Below are positions 1-7,048 of a DNA stretch of 14,986 nucleotides, one piece after another. Within the stretch, counting starts at the first letter, position 1; each line of letters begins with the position of its first letter. Below the pieces are notes generated by a model. That model made no database searches. It worked only from the letters and a program-made list of their open reading frames with translations, and had not been told where the DNA came from. The position numbers were made by a program, and so were the translations under genes. The stretch comes from Flavobacteriales bacterium UBA3431 (GTDB lineage Bacteria > Bacteroidota > Bacteroidia > Flavobacteriales > Schleiferiaceae): contig DFSS01000045.1 of NCBI GenBank assembly GCA_002381225.1, forward strand, positions 10,457-25,442. The letters are read 5' to 3'.

Positions 1-935
1 CTGTGGTCGAGAATTTCGGTATCGGATTGCCCGATGCCTGACGTCTCCAAAATAATGAGGTCAAAGGCGGCTGCTTGCAGAATGCGAAGGGCTTCTGCGA
101 CATGCTTGCTGAGGGCCAAATTGCTTTGACGGGTCGCCAAGGAGCGCATGTAGATGTCTCCGTGCTGGATGGCGTTCATTCGAATGCGGTCGCCGAGCAG
201 CGCGCCGCCCGTTTTACGCTTGGATGGATCGACCGAAATGATACCCAGGCGCTTGCCGGGGTGCGCCAAAAGGAATCGGCGTACCAATTCGTCCACCAAG
301 GAGCTCTTGCCTGCGCCACCTGTGCCTGTGATGCCGAGCACCGGGGTCTTGCCCCCCTTGGGCATACCCTTTTCCAACTTGGGAAGGAGGTTTTCGTAGT
401 GATCGGGGAAATTTTCCGCACAGGAAATCAAACGGGCCAAATGCCGCGCTTCGCCCTTCAAGGCTCCCTCCACGGCGCCTTCCGTCTGGTCGCCCACGGG
501 GAAGTCGCATTTTTCCAGCAAGTCATTGATCATGCCTTGGAGGCCCATGGATCGGCCGTCGTCCGGGTGGTAGATTCGGGCGATGCCGTAGTCTTGGAGT
601 TCGGCGATTTCGGAGGGCAGGATGGTTCCGCCGCCGCCGCCGAATATGCGGATGTGGCCCGCTCCTTTTTCCTGGAGCAGGTCGTACATGTATCGGAAAT
701 ATTCCATGTGCCCACCCTGGTAGGAGGTCATGGCAATGGCGTTGGCATCCTCTTGAATGGCCGTATTCACCACTTCCTCCACACTGCGGTCGTGTCCGAG
801 GTGGATGACTTCCGCCCCACTCGATTGCAGGATGCGGCGCATGATGTTGATGCTAGCATCGTGGCCATCAAACAGCGAAGCTGCGGTGACGATACGAATG
901 CTGTTTTTAGGAACGTAAGGGGTCGCGTTCACCAT
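1..935 (-). CDS. icmF: Fused isobutyryl-CoA mutase IcmF, N-terminal part (runs off the left edge)
   Basis: This is the first 311 codons of a fused acyl-CoA mutase; the family is about 1,100 residues, so the mutase domains lie outside the window. Known members use adenosylcobalamin to interconvert isobutyryl-CoA and n-butyryl-CoA and carry their own G-protein chaperone. An N-terminal B12-binding domain is visible: the cobalamin-ligand motif DGHDASIN at residues 23-30, then SYQGG (71-75) and a glycine run FGGGGGT (98-104). A MeaB/ArgK-type GTPase follows, with the P-loop GITGTGGAGKSS at 201-212, SVDPSKRKTGG at 234-244 and ETSGIGQSD at 297-305. The order B12 domain then GTPase separates IcmF from stand-alone methylmalonyl-CoA mutase. 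The ATG at 935 fits the usual N-terminus and sits 18 bases after a TAnnTTTG element. It lies 64 bases downstream of the HAD gene on the same strand and could be partly co-transcribed with it. Confidence 0.93.
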   Translation of the reverse strand, partial: MVNATPYVPKNSIRIVTAASLFDGHDASINIMRRILQSSGAEVIHLGHDRSVEEVVNTAIQEDANAIAMTSYQGGHMEYFRYMYDLLQEKGAGHIRIFGGGGGTILPSEIAELQDYGIARIYHPDDGRSMGLQGMINDLLEKCDFPVGDQTEGAVEGALKGEARHLARLISCAENFPDHYENLLPKLEKGMPKGGKTPVLGITGTGGAGKSSLVDELVRRFLLAHPGKRLGIISVDPSKRKTGGALLGDRIRMNAIQHGDIYMRSLATRQSNLALSKHVAEALRILQAAAFDLIILETSGIGQSDTEILDH

Positions 936-953
936 AAAATTGAGCCTTTCCCG

Positions 954-961
954 CAAAGATA
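954..961 (-). promoter_or_regulatory. Candidate -7 promoter element upstream of icmF
   Basis: TATCTTTG on the minus strand is an exact match to the Bacteroidota -7 consensus TAnnTTTG. It ends 18 bases before the icmF ATG, which implies a very short leader. No convincing TTG -33 element is seen at the usual distance, because that region is occupied by two GC-rich hairpins. Confidence 0.45.
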
Positions 962-993
962 CAGGCCGAGGCCTGCCCTTGGCGCGACCAAGG
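962..993 (-). other. Two tandem GC-rich hairpins between the HAD gene and icmF
   Basis: On the minus strand, 7 bases after the HAD stop, a 6-bp stem CCTTGG/CCAAGG (977-982 and 988-993, 5-base loop) is followed at once by CAGGCC/GGCCTG (962-967 and 970-975, 2-base loop). There is no U run, so this is at best a weak terminator. It may instead protect the 3' end of the helicase-HAD transcript or separate it from icmF. Confidence 0.45.
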
Positions 994-999
994 CGCAAT

Positions 1000-1725
1000 T
1001 CAAGCCCCAATGCGGCGCAGGGCGTCGGGAAGTTCTGCGAAGTGGTGGAAGGTGCCGTCGGGCTCGGAATCGCCATCGGGAGGCAGCGCATCCGGAGCGT
1101 CAAACCAAAGCGTCCGCATACCCGCCGCCTTGCCTCCGCCTACATCACGGAGGCGTGAATCGCCAATCATCACAGCCTCTTCCGGCCCACAACCCGCCAG
1201 GCGCATCGCGTACGTGAAAATTCCTCGGTCGGGTTTGTAAGAAGCGGAGGCGTCGGAGGTGGTGACACTATCTACGACTTCCGTTAGGCCCATGGCCGCG
1301 ATTTTGCGCTCTTGAGAACTCGTTACGCCGTTGGTCAGCACATGCACGCCATAGCCTGCCTCCTTGAGCAATCGGAGGGTTTCCGCCACAGCCGGATAGG
1401 TGGCCCCACGGGTGGGAGTGCGTTGGGTGAAGGCCCGCTCTAGAACCTCCGCGAGTTCGCGGCGCTCCTTGGTGGGGAGCTCGGGGACCAGTTCTTGCAA
1501 CAGGAACGGAAAACGGCGGTTCCGCACGTAGTCCACCCCATAGCCTGCCTCCTGAATAATCTCCCACAACCCGTCGTTGATGACTTGGTAACGCTGCGCC
1601 ACATGCGCAGGATCGAGGTGCTTCAGCTCCGGGAATTCGGAACAGAATTCAGCGAGCACATCGGCACAATTCGCCTCGTGGTGCCAGAGGGTCCGATCCA
1701 GGTCAAAAAATAGCTGCCAACTCAT
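1000..1725 (-). CDS. yjjG: YjjG-family HAD hydrolase (noncanonical pyrimidine nucleotidase)
   Basis: A 241-residue cytosolic haloacid-dehalogenase-superfamily phosphatase. All four HAD motifs are present: DLDRT with nucleophile D8 and acid/base D10, TNG at 131-133, lysine K164 in YKPD, and GDSRLRD at 188-194 carrying the Mg-binding aspartates. The start FFDLDRTLWHHEAN, the length and the helical cap between motifs I and II fit the YjjG/YfnB subfamily, which dephosphorylates noncanonical pyrimidine nucleoside monophosphates. Assignment to the subfamily rather than another HAD phosphatase is by overall resemblance. The start codon overlaps the helicase stop in ATGA, so translation is probably coupled to that gene. 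Confidence 0.85.
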   Translation of the reverse strand: MSWQLFFDLDRTLWHHEANCADVLAEFCSEFPELKHLDPAHVAQRYQVINDGLWEIIQEAGYGVDYVRNRRFPFLLQELVPELPTKERRELAEVLERAFTQRTPTRGATYPAVAETLRLLKEAGYGVHVLTNGVTSSQERKIAAMGLTEVVDSVTTSDASASYKPDRGIFTYAMRLAGCGPEEAVMIGDSRLRDVGGGKAAGMRTLWFDAPDALPPDGDSEPDGTFHHFAELPDALRRIGA

Positions 1726-3119
1726 GGGACGGCAAAGGTAGAGTCAGGGAATCCGATCAAATACACCCGGTCCTGGCCACGCGTAAAGGCTGTGTACATC
1801 CAACGGATAAATTCAGCCTCATCGACGTCCGGCACATAGGGCCATTCGATGAACACATCGCGCCACTGCCCCCCTTGGGCTTTATGGGCCGTCAAGGCAT
1901 ATCCAAATTTGAGCTGCAGCGCTTGCAAATACGGGTGTTCGCGCAAAAAAGCGGGACGCTGCGCCTTGGGGACATGTTGGGCCTCCTCTCGAGCTCCCTG
2001 CATGAGCGCTTTCATGCTCGCTTCCGGCAACCGAGCGGATTCGGAATCGAGCGCATCGAGTAAGATTTTGGCCTCGATATTGGGCGCATCCTCCCGGTCT
2101 AGCCATCGGAGGCTCGCATCCGCAAAGCGCAAGCCAAAGCGTTCTTCCTCGTTGCGCCAACTCAGGACCTCGAACATATCCCCGTTCGCAATAAAACCCG
2201 CCGAGTCCTCCGGATCCATCCACCGTTCATTATTCTGGACTACCATGACCACATCCCCCGCATTGAGTACATCCTCCCGCCAAAGCAGGCGCGATCGAAT
2301 TTGGCGGTTGTAGGCGACGGCCCGCTTGTTCGATCGAGTCAATACCACCGCGTCCGGCTCCGCGCAGGTGTACGCCGTTTCGAGGGCCTCCAACACTTCG
2401 TGGGCATCACGAAGCCGTCGAACCTCGGCCCCGACGTGCAAGGCAGGAAACCGCACTTCGGATGCCAAAAGGCCTTGACGCATGGCTGTGGCGTTCGCTA
2501 AGATTTGGGAGTCCGCAGCTTGACGCATCACTTCAAACAGGGCGGCCCCGCCTATTCGCCATGCATAGTGGTCGCGAACATGCCGTGGGATGAGAGCCGG
2601 CGAAAAGGATTGGCCCACCGGGGGCAACTGGGCTTCGTCTCCAACGAGTATCAGGCGGCATTCCTCCCCTTGGGCGACAAAGCGCAACAAGTCTTGAAAG
2701 AGTTCTCGGGCCTCTCCGAGGTCCCCCAACATAGAGGCTTCGTCGACGATGAAGACTTGGAATGTGCCTTTATTGGGCCGCCGAATGCGCGAAAAACCAC
2801 CGGAGGGATCACGAACTGTGAGGTAGAGCAATCGGTGAAGGGTGTAGGCCCTGCGTTTCATCTGGCCTTGAAGCACCTTGGCCGCTCGGCCCGTCGGAGC
2901 AGCCAAAACAGGGCGCATCTGGATGTGGCGCAATGTATGAGCCAAGGTTCGCATCAACGTGGTTTTGCCAGTCCCGGCGTAGCCCTTGAGAATAAAGAGT
3001 CGCTCTTCCGCGGGCTCAAGGAGGTAGCGGACCAAGGCGTGCATCGCCGCTTCCTGGTCCGCTGTAGGGGTCCCCGGAAATCGATCGCGGAAGGTTTCAA
3101 AAAGGGATGGAGAATTCAC
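1722..3119 (-). CDS. RecD-like ATP-dependent DNA helicase (UvrD/RecD superfamily 1)
   Basis: A 465-residue superfamily 1 helicase if read from a GTG at 3119. Motifs in order: a Q-type motif TPTADQ (17-22), Walker A GYAGTGKTT (46-54), motif Ia APTGRAAKVL (74-83), Walker B FIVDEASML (123-131), motif III LVGDEAQLPPVG (158-169), and the C-terminal motifs GYALTAHKAQGGQW (406-419) and YTAFTRGQDRVYL (442-454). This is the short RecD2-like helicase found in Bacteroidota; it lacks RecB or RecC partners here and probably acts in DNA repair. The frame stays open to 3524, but that stretch runs antisense into the neighbouring gene. The first in-frame ATG would remove the Q-type motif, so GTG at 3119 is preferred. 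It is the first gene of a coupled helicase-HAD pair. Confidence 0.9.
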   Translation of the reverse strand: MNSPSLFETFRDRFPGTPTADQEAAMHALVRYLLEPAEERLFILKGYAGTGKTTLMRTLAHTLRHIQMRPVLAAPTGRAAKVLQGQMKRRAYTLHRLLYLTVRDPSGGFSRIRRPNKGTFQVFIVDEASMLGDLGEARELFQDLLRFVAQGEECRLILVGDEAQLPPVGQSFSPALIPRHVRDHYAWRIGGAALFEVMRQAADSQILANATAMRQGLLASEVRFPALHVGAEVRRLRDAHEVLEALETAYTCAEPDAVVLTRSNKRAVAYNRQIRSRLLWREDVLNAGDVVMVVQNNERWMDPEDSAGFIANGDMFEVLSWRNEEERFGLRFADASLRWLDREDAPNIEAKILLDALDSESARLPEASMKALMQGAREEAQHVPKAQRPAFLREHPYLQALQLKFGYALTAHKAQGGQWRDVFIEWPYVPDVDEAEFIRWMYTAFTRGQDRVYLIGFPDSTFAVP

Positions 3120-3127
3120 TGAGCTGC

Positions 3128-3161
3128 TTGCAAGGGCACAAGGTAAAATTTCATAGTTTTG
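3128..3161 (+). promoter_or_regulatory. Promoter of the 3180-rsmD operon
   Basis: TAGTTTTG at 3154-3161 matches the Bacteroidota -7 element TAnnTTTG exactly, with TTG at 3128-3130 and a spacer of 23 bases. The inferred start point near 3168 leaves a leader of about 12 bases before the ATG at 3180. The upstream TTG codon at 3159 falls inside the -7 box, so it is not the translation start. Confidence 0.55.
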
Positions 3162-3170
3162 GCACGCAAA
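3138..3170 (-). promoter_or_regulatory. Weak candidate promoter for the helicase-HAD unit
   Basis: On the minus strand TTTG (3170-3167) is followed after 21 bases by TACCTTGT (3145-3138). That is two mismatches from TAnnTTTG. A start point near 3131 would give a leader of about 12 bases before the GTG at 3119. It lies in the 60-base divergent gap and overlaps the better plus-strand promoter. Confidence 0.25.
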
Positions 3171-3179
3171 CTTTTTATC

Positions 3180-3818
3180 ATGACTGCACGTACTATTCTT
3201 TATTTGCGCATTGCCTTGGGTGTGATCACGTTGGTGCTCTCCTACCGCATTTACCGCATCATCATGGAACCTATCGAATTCAGCGCCATCAAGGAAAAGC
3301 GCTATGAGGAGGTAACCCACCGTTTGGAGCAATTGCGCGAAGCCCAGTTGACATTTAAAACGGAGTATGGCAAGTACGCTGCGACCTTTGATGAGTTGAT
3401 TCCCTTCTTGGAATATGCCCAGGTCAACATTATTGAGCGAAAAGATTCGTCGTTCATGGCCTACAACAAGGTCTACCAGACGGACATGTTGAAGGATACC
3501 ATTATCTACCGCATCATTGGCCAAACCAGTGCCAAAGAGAAATTGGTTCGCAAGAATCCCGAGTTGTTTGAAGAGAATTTCGACGCCACGGTCTTGCGCT
3601 ACATCCCCTTCACGACGGACACGGCTGAGTTTAGGATGGCCACCGGATTTGTTGACCGCAATGGCGTTCGAGTTCAGGTCTTTGAAATCGCCGCACCGAA
3701 TACGCGCTTCTTTGCTGACATCTACGAGGATTATAAGTCTTACATCAAGAACTTGCGTATCGATGCCTTGATCGTGGGCTCCTTGACAGAACCCACCTTG
3801 AGTGGCAACTGGAAGTAA
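3180..3818 (+). CDS. Membrane-anchored protein of unknown function with a pseudopilin-like N-terminal half
   Basis: I do not recognise a named family. The 212-residue product begins with a short basic segment and one hydrophobic stretch at about residues 6-26 (YLRIALGVITLVLSYRIY), so it is probably a single-pass inner-membrane protein with most of its chain outside the cytoplasm. Just after the membrane segment is a charged helix ending RLEQLREAQLTFKTEYGKYA, then FDELIPFLE. This pattern resembles pseudopilin-like proteins of Bacteroidota, but no prepilin peptidase site is seen. The rest is mixed alpha/beta and ends in a polar tail. The ATG at 3180 is chosen over the TTG at 3159 because the latter lies inside the promoter. 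It is first in an operon with the DUF3822 gene (1-base gap) and rsmD. Confidence 0.8.
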   Translation: MTARTILYLRIALGVITLVLSYRIYRIIMEPIEFSAIKEKRYEEVTHRLEQLREAQLTFKTEYGKYAATFDELIPFLEYAQVNIIERKDSSFMAYNKVYQTDMLKDTIIYRIIGQTSAKEKLVRKNPELFEENFDATVLRYIPFTTDTAEFRMATGFVDRNGVRVQVFEIAAPNTRFFADIYEDYKSYIKNLRIDALIVGSLTEPTLSGNWK

Positions 3819-3819
3819 T

Positions 3820-4536
3820 ATGTGGCCCGCAACTTGGGCATTTTTCCCAAATACAGAATCCTCTCCGGAGGATTCTGTCGTTTTATTGAGTTACAACTCT
3901 TCGGGCGTGCTGGTCTGCATCGTCCGCGGGGAAAGTGGTCGGCCGCTTGGCCCCATCATAGCCCTCTCCCATACCGAAACTCAATCCTGGATTGATCGCC
4001 ATGCAGCAGACTTTGCGGCGTGGCATGCTTTCGGCCAAGAAGACTTTGGCGCTTGGTATCCGAAAGATTGGGTCCAAGATGTGGAGACCTGGCTCAAACC
4101 CCTCGACCCTCAGGGCCACGCCTGGGAGTGCTTCCCCTTGGAGCGCGGCATGGACTTGTACTACCGATTCCCCGCGGGTGTGCCAAACCACTGCGTCCCC
4201 ACCATGGGGGCCAATGCACAACGATGGCTGAGTCCGCTGTCGAAGCGCGATGCAGTCCGGGTGCACCGCCAAGGCCATCGCCTTGAACTGGCCGCCATCC
4301 AACAAGGCCGTCTACTCAGCCACACCGTCTTCCATGTAGAAACCTCACAAGACGCGGCCTACGCATGCATGGTCTTGTATGACCAATGTGGCCTCCCCGC
4401 TCAGCATGTTCCGTTGATTTGGGAAGGGGATGCCGATGAAGGATGCTGGGAGAGCTTGCGCCCCTTTATCGAAAAACTGGACACCACCGCTTCCCACCCT
4501 TGGTCTGCTTTGACCGTATTATTCCCCCGTACCTGA
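3820..4536 (+). CDS. DUF3822-family protein
   Basis: A 238-residue protein, function unknown. It is assigned to DUF3822 mainly from context (directly upstream of rsmD, the usual place in Bacteroidota), from length and from pattern: an N-terminal strand pair around LSYNSSGVLVCIV, a central VPTMGANAQRWL segment, and a C-terminal half with the alternating strands and helices of an actin-like fold (FHVETSQDAAYACMVLY, then PLIWEGD). No catalytic motif is evident. Start choice is uncertain. ATG at 3820 follows the previous stop after one base, but codons 12-20 are embedded in a perfect terminator-like hairpin, and the first residues (MWPATWAFFPNTE) do not look conserved. A TTG at 3886 just after the hairpin would also fit. 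The stop overlaps the rsmD start by one base (TGATG). Confidence 0.72.
   Translation: MWPATWAFFPNTESSPEDSVVLLSYNSSGVLVCIVRGESGRPLGPIIALSHTETQSWIDRHAADFAAWHAFGQEDFGAWYPKDWVQDVETWLKPLDPQGHAWECFPLERGMDLYYRFPAGVPNHCVPTMGANAQRWLSPLSKRDAVRVHRQGHRLELAAIQQGRLLSHTVFHVETSQDAAYACMVLYDQCGLPAQHVPLIWEGDADEGCWESLRPFIEKLDTTASHPWSALTVLFPRT
3853..3884 (+). terminator. Terminator-like hairpin within the 5' end of the DUF3822 gene
   Basis: An 11-bp perfect stem (3853-3863 pairing with 3868-3878) closes a TCCG tetraloop, followed after CG by TTTTATT. It lies 34 bases after the stop of the upstream gene. It is either that gene's intrinsic terminator, with DUF3822 starting later, or an intragenic attenuator reducing DUF3822-rsmD expression. 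A smaller stem (TTGGG/CCCAA, 3834-3850) stands just before it. Confidence 0.55.
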
Positions 4537-5090
4537 TGCGCATTATTCGCGGAAAAAACCGCGGCAAAATCCTTGCTGCTCCCAAAAACCTCCCCGTCCG
4601 CCCGACCACCGACATGGCCAAAGAGGGGCTCTTCAACGTGGTGGAAAACTACCTGGACTGGACGGAAGTTCGAGCCTTGGACCTCTATGCCGGGACAGGA
4701 AACATCAGCTTTGAAATGGCAAGCCGAGGATGTGAAGACATTACAGCGGTGGACAGCTTTCGGGAGTGTTTGCGCTACATCGATAAGACGGCGGACATGC
4801 TACACTACTCTGCCATTAAAACGTCGCTCAGCGATGCAGAGCGCTTCCTCAAAAAAACGATGTACCGGTGGGACTTCATTTTTGCGGACCCCCCCTATGA
4901 CTACCCCGACTATACGGCCTTGATTGCCCTGGCCCTGGACCGCTTGCCAGAGGATGGTTTATTCGTTCTCGAACACAGCGTCGACCACGATTTCAAGGAC
5001 CACCCAGCCTGCTTTGACCAGCGCCGCTATGGCTCCGTGCATATGAGCTTCTTCAGTCTCGAAGCCCAGGCATCGTCGAACGAGGATTGA
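4536..5090 (+). CDS. rsmD: 16S rRNA (guanine(966)-N2)-methyltransferase RsmD
   Basis: A 184-residue Rossmann-fold methyltransferase. In the family the enzyme methylates G966 of 16S rRNA during 30S assembly, using S-adenosylmethionine. The N-terminus MRIIRGKNRGKIL with VRPTTDMAKEGLFN at 21-34 is the family signature. The SAM-binding loop ALDLYAGTGN is at 47-56, the acidic residue ending the second strand is in ITAVDS (69-74), and the catalytic motif DPPY is at 118-121. The ATG at 4536 overlaps the DUF3822 stop by one base; a longer reading frame upstream only shadows that gene. The gene ends one base before the convergent rdgB stop, so no terminator fits between them. Confidence 0.95.
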   Translation: MRIIRGKNRGKILAAPKNLPVRPTTDMAKEGLFNVVENYLDWTEVRALDLYAGTGNISFEMASRGCEDITAVDSFRECLRYIDKTADMLHYSAIKTSLSDAERFLKKTMYRWDFIFADPPYDYPDYTALIALALDRLPEDGLFVLEHSVDHDFKDHPACFDQRRYGSVHMSFFSLEAQASSNED

Positions 5091-5091
5091 T

Positions 5092-5667
5092 CTACGACCT
5101 CAAGTCCTCCATCCAGGCGCGTAAAGCGCGACTGCGATGGCTCATGGCTTTCTTCTCATCGACGCTCATTTCGGCAAAAGTCCGACCATCCCCATCGATC
5201 GGAACAAATAAGGCGTCATACCCAAATCCACCGGTTCCACGCTCCGCGGTGAGCAGTGTCCCTTCCACCACGCCTTCGTAGGTGGTCATTCCCGTGGGAG
5301 TCGCCCAGGCCATCACGGTCCGGAAGCGGGCAGATCGTTGGGTTTGTCCGTCCATCGCCCTTAGCAATGCCGCGCGATTGAGGGCATCGTCCTTTTCAGG
5401 GCCACCATAGCGGGCCGAGTAGACGCCTGGCGCACCATCTAAGGCATCCACTTCCAAGCCTGAATCATCCGAAAGGGCAAACCCGCCCGTATACTCCTGC
5501 AAGAAAGCGGCCTTTTCACGGGCATTGGCATCTAGCGTGTCGCCCGTTTCGGGTAACTCTTCTGTGATTCCCGCCTCCAGCGCCGTGGTCACCGACCAGG
5601 TGCTCGGCAAGACCGCTTGAATTTCCTTTACTTTGTTCGGATTCTGCGTAGCTAAGACCAATTTCAT
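5092..5667 (-). CDS. rdgB: RdgB/HAM1 XTP/dITP pyrophosphatase
   Basis: A 191-residue noncanonical purine NTP pyrophosphatase that hydrolyses dITP, ITP and XTP to monophosphates, keeping deaminated purines out of DNA and RNA. Diagnostic segments are the N-terminal nucleotide-binding motif LATQNPNKVKEI (5-16), the catalytic SDDSGLEVDALDGAPGVYSA (66-85), GGFGYDALF (146-154) and the C-terminal MSHRSRA (175-181). Length and both ends are typical, so the start is secure. The start codon shares bases with the divergent transporter start (CATG), so any rdgB promoter must lie within the transporter coding region. GATATTTG (5680-5673, minus) is one base off TAnnTTTG but only 5 bases from the ATG. Confidence 0.96.
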   Translation of the reverse strand: MKLVLATQNPNKVKEIQAVLPSTWSVTTALEAGITEELPETGDTLDANAREKAAFLQEYTGGFALSDDSGLEVDALDGAPGVYSARYGGPEKDDALNRAALLRAMDGQTQRSARFRTVMAWATPTGMTTYEGVVEGTLLTAERGTGGFGYDALFVPIDGDGRTFAEMSVDEKKAMSHRSRALRAWMEDLRS

Positions 5668-7048
5668 GACTCCAAATATCCGAAAGACCTTGGTCCTCCT
5701 CGCCGGACCTCTCGCTTTTTTCTGCGCAGGCCTTTTCGCCGAGTCCTATGGCTGGTCGTCCCAACAGGGCATCGTCGTCGGAAGCACCCTTTGGATGCTC
5801 CTATGGTGGTTCACGGAGGTGATTCCATTAGCCGCCACGGCCCTCCTTCCGCTGCTCACCTTTGGCGGATTTGGCATTTTGGATTCGTCTGACTTGGCCA
5901 ATGCCTATTCGCACCCCCTCATTTTTCTATTTCTCGCGGGATTTCTTTTAGCGCGCGGAGTGGAGCAGCATCAACTGCACCGTCGCTTTGCGTTGGCCAT
6001 CCTTCGTCGCTTTGGAAGCCACTCGCACCGTGTGTTGGCGGGGGTCATGGCGGCCACCTTCCTTCTGAGCCTATGGATGAGTAACACGGCTACAGCGGTC
6101 ATGATGCTTCCCTTGACCCTATCCTTGATTCGCCATTTACCAAGCCAAGACGACCTCCTCGAACGCAACATTCTGTTGGGCATGGCTTGGGGCGCCAATC
6201 TCGGGGGCATTGGAACCCTCATTGGCACCCCGCCCAACTTGGTCTATGCTGCATTCCGTCAGCAAAGCTTGGGGCAAGAGGTCTATTTCCTGGACTGGTC
6301 ACTCCACATCTTCCCCATCGCGGTCTTGCTCTTGGTTGGTGCCTTTCTCCTTCTGCGCCGAAATCTGCCAGCTGTCTCCCTCACCGAGGTCGCCTGGCCT
6401 GCCTCCGAACCTTGGAACTCGGGCGAAAAACGCGTCGCGGCCATCTTTGCCTTGACGGCCTCTGCATGGATGACTCGGCCCTGGTTGCAAGCCCTATTCC
6501 CTTCCTTGGTCCTCACGGACACCTGGGTTGGCATGGTGGGTGCCCTGCTTCTCTTTTCGGTCCGAGATCGCGCGCGTCAGCCCCTCCTCACATGGCAAGA
6601 AGCCCAAAAAATTGAATGGGGAATTTTACTGCTCTTCGGGGGAGGCATGTCCTTAGCAGCTGGGATGCAAGCTTCAGGCTGGTTGGAAAGCTTGGCAGCG
6701 AGCGGGCATACGGGCTGGCCTCCTGCGCTTTGGGTCCTGATCTTTACTCTGCTGGGGGTATGGACGACCGAACTCTTTTCGAACATGGCCTTGGTCAGCG
6801 GCATGCTGCCCATCGCTTTGGCCGTATCCTCGGCCCAGGGCATTCCCTTTGAACTCCTGGCCATCCCTTTGACCGTGGGTGCCAGCTGCGCCTTTATGCT
6901 GCCTATGGCGACCCCTCCAAATGCGATTGTTTTTGCCTCTGGGAAAATTCGGATTCCCGATATGGCTCGTGCGGGCTTTTGGATGAATGTCCTGGCCACC
7001 GTGGTGATTTGGCTGGCCATCCTTGGGATGTACGGAGGTCTTCGTTAA
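5666..7048 (+). CDS. SLC13/DASS-family sodium-coupled carboxylate transporter
   Basis: A 460-residue inner-membrane protein with about a dozen hydrophobic segments. It has the inverted-repeat signature of the divalent anion:sodium symporters (NaDC, CitT and INDY relatives). The first repeat has SNTA at 139-142 and IGTPPN at 186-191; the second has SNMA at 372-375 and ATPPNAIVFASG at 415-426. In known members the SNT motifs bind substrate carboxylates, and the neighbouring loops bind Na+. Here the second motif is SNM, so substrate preference may differ from standard C4-dicarboxylate carriers. The start at 5666 is preferred to a TTG at 5633, which would extend further into rdgB and adds no membrane segment. 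The stop overlaps the convergent LysR stop (TTAA). The physical link to a LysR regulator is suggestive, but I see no direct evidence of regulation. Confidence 0.9.
   Translation: MTPNIRKTLVLLAGPLAFFCAGLFAESYGWSSQQGIVVGSTLWMLLWWFTEVIPLAATALLPLLTFGGFGILDSSDLANAYSHPLIFLFLAGFLLARGVEQHQLHRRFALAILRRFGSHSHRVLAGVMAATFLLSLWMSNTATAVMMLPLTLSLIRHLPSQDDLLERNILLGMAWGANLGGIGTLIGTPPNLVYAAFRQQSLGQEVYFLDWSLHIFPIAVLLLVGAFLLLRRNLPAVSLTEVAWPASEPWNSGEKRVAAIFALTASAWMTRPWLQALFPSLVLTDTWVGMVGALLLFSVRDRARQPLLTWQEAQKIEWGILLLFGGGMSLAAGMQASGWLESLAASGHTGWPPALWVLIFTLLGVWTTELFSNMALVSGMLPIALAVSSAQGIPFELLAIPLTVGASCAFMLPMATPPNAIVFASGKIRIPDMARAGFWMNVLATVVIWLAILGMYGGLR

Noticed and set aside
75..1217. A 380-codon open frame on the plus strand
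   Set aside because: It is antisense to icmF and the HAD gene, both of which have clear motifs; the composition (many His, Arg, Val runs without domain structure) fits a shadow frame of GC-rich coding DNA.
2505..3122. A 205-codon plus-strand frame
   Set aside because: It is antisense to the Walker A and B region of the helicase and shows no domain of its own.
3159..3179. TTG start for the membrane-anchored protein
   Set aside because: The codon lies within an exact TAnnTTTG promoter box; ATG 3180 gives a sensible leader and N-terminus.
3120..3524. Extension of the helicase frame upstream to an ATG at 3524
   Set aside because: This stretch runs antisense through the 3180 gene and across the divergent promoters, and does not resemble helicase sequence.
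5633..5665. TTG start extending the transporter by 11 residues
   Set aside because: It lies inside rdgB and adds no recognisable sequence; ATG 5666 is a better start.
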